Below, piece by piece: positions 63,004-64,000 of a stretch of 64,000 bases of DNA. The DNA is from DASYPQ01 sp036006425 (GTDB taxonomy: Bacteria > Planctomycetota > UBA1135 > GCA-002686595). Under the pieces are notes generated by a model. That model did no database searches and was not told the origin of the DNA. It saw only the letters and a list, made by a program, of their open reading frames with translations. The position numbers were made by a program, and so were the translations under genes. Positions within the stretch are counted from its first letter, which is position 1, and every line of letters begins with the position of its first letter. The stretch is from positions 124,001 to 188,000 of the forward strand of contig DASYPQ010000003.1 of the NCBI GenBank assembly GCA_036006425.1, read 5' to 3'.

Positions 63004-64000
63004 TCACGGACTCCAGGTCACGCGTCCTGTCTGCGTCGCGTTGAACGTGCTCGTGCCCGGGCATCCGCCGAGCACCGTCGGGTCGCGGTAGAAGACGAGG
63101 TACCAGCGGCTCTGGCCGGAGAGGATCGTGTCCCCTGTCGCGGCCGACCGCACGGAGACCGGTGGCTCGCCGGCGCCGAAGTCGGGCGCGGTGATGCTCC
63201 CGCCGGACGCGGGTTTCGTGTAGAGGCGTTTCAGGCTGCCCGCCACGCAGCGCACACCCTGACCGTAGACGATGCCGGCGGCCGGCGAGGAAGTGCCTTG
63301 GAGGACGATGCTCGTCGCCGTCGCCCGCTCGCCGGTCGTCGTGAACACCAGGGAATCCGAGGAGAGGTAGGTTCCGCCGGATGCCGACAGCGCCGCTCCG
63401 CCGGTCGCCGAGGAGTTGTCGCACCCGCGGCCGGGCCCGCTCGGCGCGTTGGCGCACGGGCACGCGATCACTCCGCCCGTCCCCGGGTCGCACAGGCTCG
63501 TGAAGTTCGGGCCGCCCAGGCTGTCGCGGAGGAAGACGTCGGCGACCGCGTTCGTGTCGCCCGGAACCAAGTCGGTCGAGTTGCTTTCGTACAGGGTGTA
63601 CCGGCCGTCGGCGGAGAGGACCGGGTAGAGACTCGGCGCGTCACCCTGCGACCCGGACGAGCTCACGCTGATCCGGCTCGTGCTCCCGCTCGCTCGGTCG
63701 CGCACGAAGAGGTCGATGAACCCGTTCGTGTCCCCCGGCACGAGGTTCGTGGCTTCGCTGGAGAATGCGGCGAACCGGCCGTCGGCGGAGAGGGAAAGGC
63801 CGTAGACCCCGGAGGTGCCGTTTCCCTGAACACCGGTGCTCGAGACGCTGACGAGGCTCGTCTGTCCGTTCAGGAGGTCGCGGACGAAGACGTCGGGCAC
63901 GCCATTCAAGTCGTTCGGCACGAGGTCGTCGCTCTGGAAGACCACGAAGCGGGCGTCGGCTGAAATGGACGAGGCGACGGAACTGACGCTCGCTTGGGCT
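63004..64000 (-). CDS. Secreted beta-propeller protein, N-terminus beyond window edge
   Basis: The frame is open through base 64000, so only the last 332 residues are present. Three repeats of about 50 residues of the type LSADGRF.AF.S.ATNLVPGDTNG..D.FVRDR..G.T...SVSS.G are seen, typical of PD40/TolB-like propellers with acidic calcium-type loops (DLNGVPD, DTNGFID, DTNAVAD). The C-terminal 150-160 residues (CPCANAPSGPGRGC, LKRLY, YLVFYRD, FNATQ) match the terminal module of the preceding protein. It is probably an extracellular or cell-surface protein. Confidence 0.88.
   Translation of the reverse strand, partial: AQASVSSVASSISADARFVVFQSDDLVPNDLNGVPDVFVRDLLNGQTSLVSVSSTGVQGNGTSGVYGLSLSADGRFAAFSSEATNLVPGDTNGFIDLFVRDRASGSTSRISVSSSGSQGDAPSLYPVLSADGRYTLYESNSTDLVPGDTNAVADVFLRDSLGGPNFTSLCDPGTGGVIACPCANAPSGPGRGCDNSSATGGAALSASGGTYLSSDSLVFTTTGERATATSIVLQGTSSPAAGIVYGQGVRCVAGSLKRLYTKPASGGSITAPDFGAGEPPVSVRSAATGDTILSGQSRWYLVFYRDPTVLGGCPGTSTFNATQTGRVTWSP

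Overview
The window is high-GC, gene-dense bacterial chromosome with 54 protein-coding genes, two of them cut by the window edges. No rRNA, tRNA, CRISPR array or transposase gene was seen, and no gene-free stretch exceeds 300 bases. The likely source is Planctomycetota or a close PVC relative. The evidence is two secreted beta-propeller-type proteins sharing a C-terminal module with a CPCAN...GC motif, a Minf_1886-family protein, a GldA/GldF/GldG/DUF4340 cassette, and a general secretion operon without the proteobacterial GspC/K/L/M genes. This placement rests on protein style only. Many neighbours overlap by 4 bases (ATGA, GTGA) or start with GTG or TTG, so polycistronic transcription is the rule.

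Layout. 1-7825 (minus): a sugar-nucleotide and precursor block of moaC, asd, accB, accC, a lipoprotein, UDP-glucuronate decarboxylase, glmS and a truncated UDP-glucuronate-epimerase-like gene. 7910-11437 (plus): a methyltransferase and a large S41 protease. 11442-14728 (minus): tmk, holB, a Minf_1886 protein and an AI-2E-type permease, apparently from a leaderless promoter. 14804-16610 (plus): a DUF167 protein, a divergent nucleoside phosphorylase and purN. 16599-20044 (minus): a helicase/exonuclease pair matching MrfA/MrfB. 20111-25300 (minus): an ABC transporter cassette. 25595-29908 (minus): dnaK and an NtrB/NtrC-like pair. 30000-31100 (plus): a fusion of a threonylcarbamoyl-AMP synthase to a phosphatase with an arginine-phosphatase signature.

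31117-35812 (minus): a PTS EIIA-like protein, a membrane spermidine-synthase-like protein and a secreted unknown. 36054-44197 (plus): a type II secretion operon gspDEFGHIJ with a strong sigma70-type promoter. 44210-56260 (minus): a long directon starting beside an 84-bp perfect palindrome and running membrane protein, MnmC-like methyltransferase, tatA, mobA, polyprenyl synthase, ResB, CcsA, folD, rhomboid protease, secreted unknown and serS. 56388-58447 (minus): sucCD. 58572-60107 (plus): a two-module dCTP deaminase and a DUF1428 protein. 60111-64000 (minus): two large secreted repeat proteins, the second cut by the edge.

How the genes fit together. ResB/CcsA, TatA, MobA and MoaC point to envelope-side cytochrome c and probably molybdoenzymes. 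GlmS and two UDP-glucuronate-using enzymes feed amino-sugar and uronate/pentose polysaccharides. The secretion operon may serve large extracellular proteins of the kind at the right edge. A recurrent promoter form (TTG-type -35, 17-18 bases, TANNNT -10) is visible at several operon starts; at tmk and the ABC ATPase gene it sits 6-7 bases from the start codon, which predicts leaderless mRNAs.
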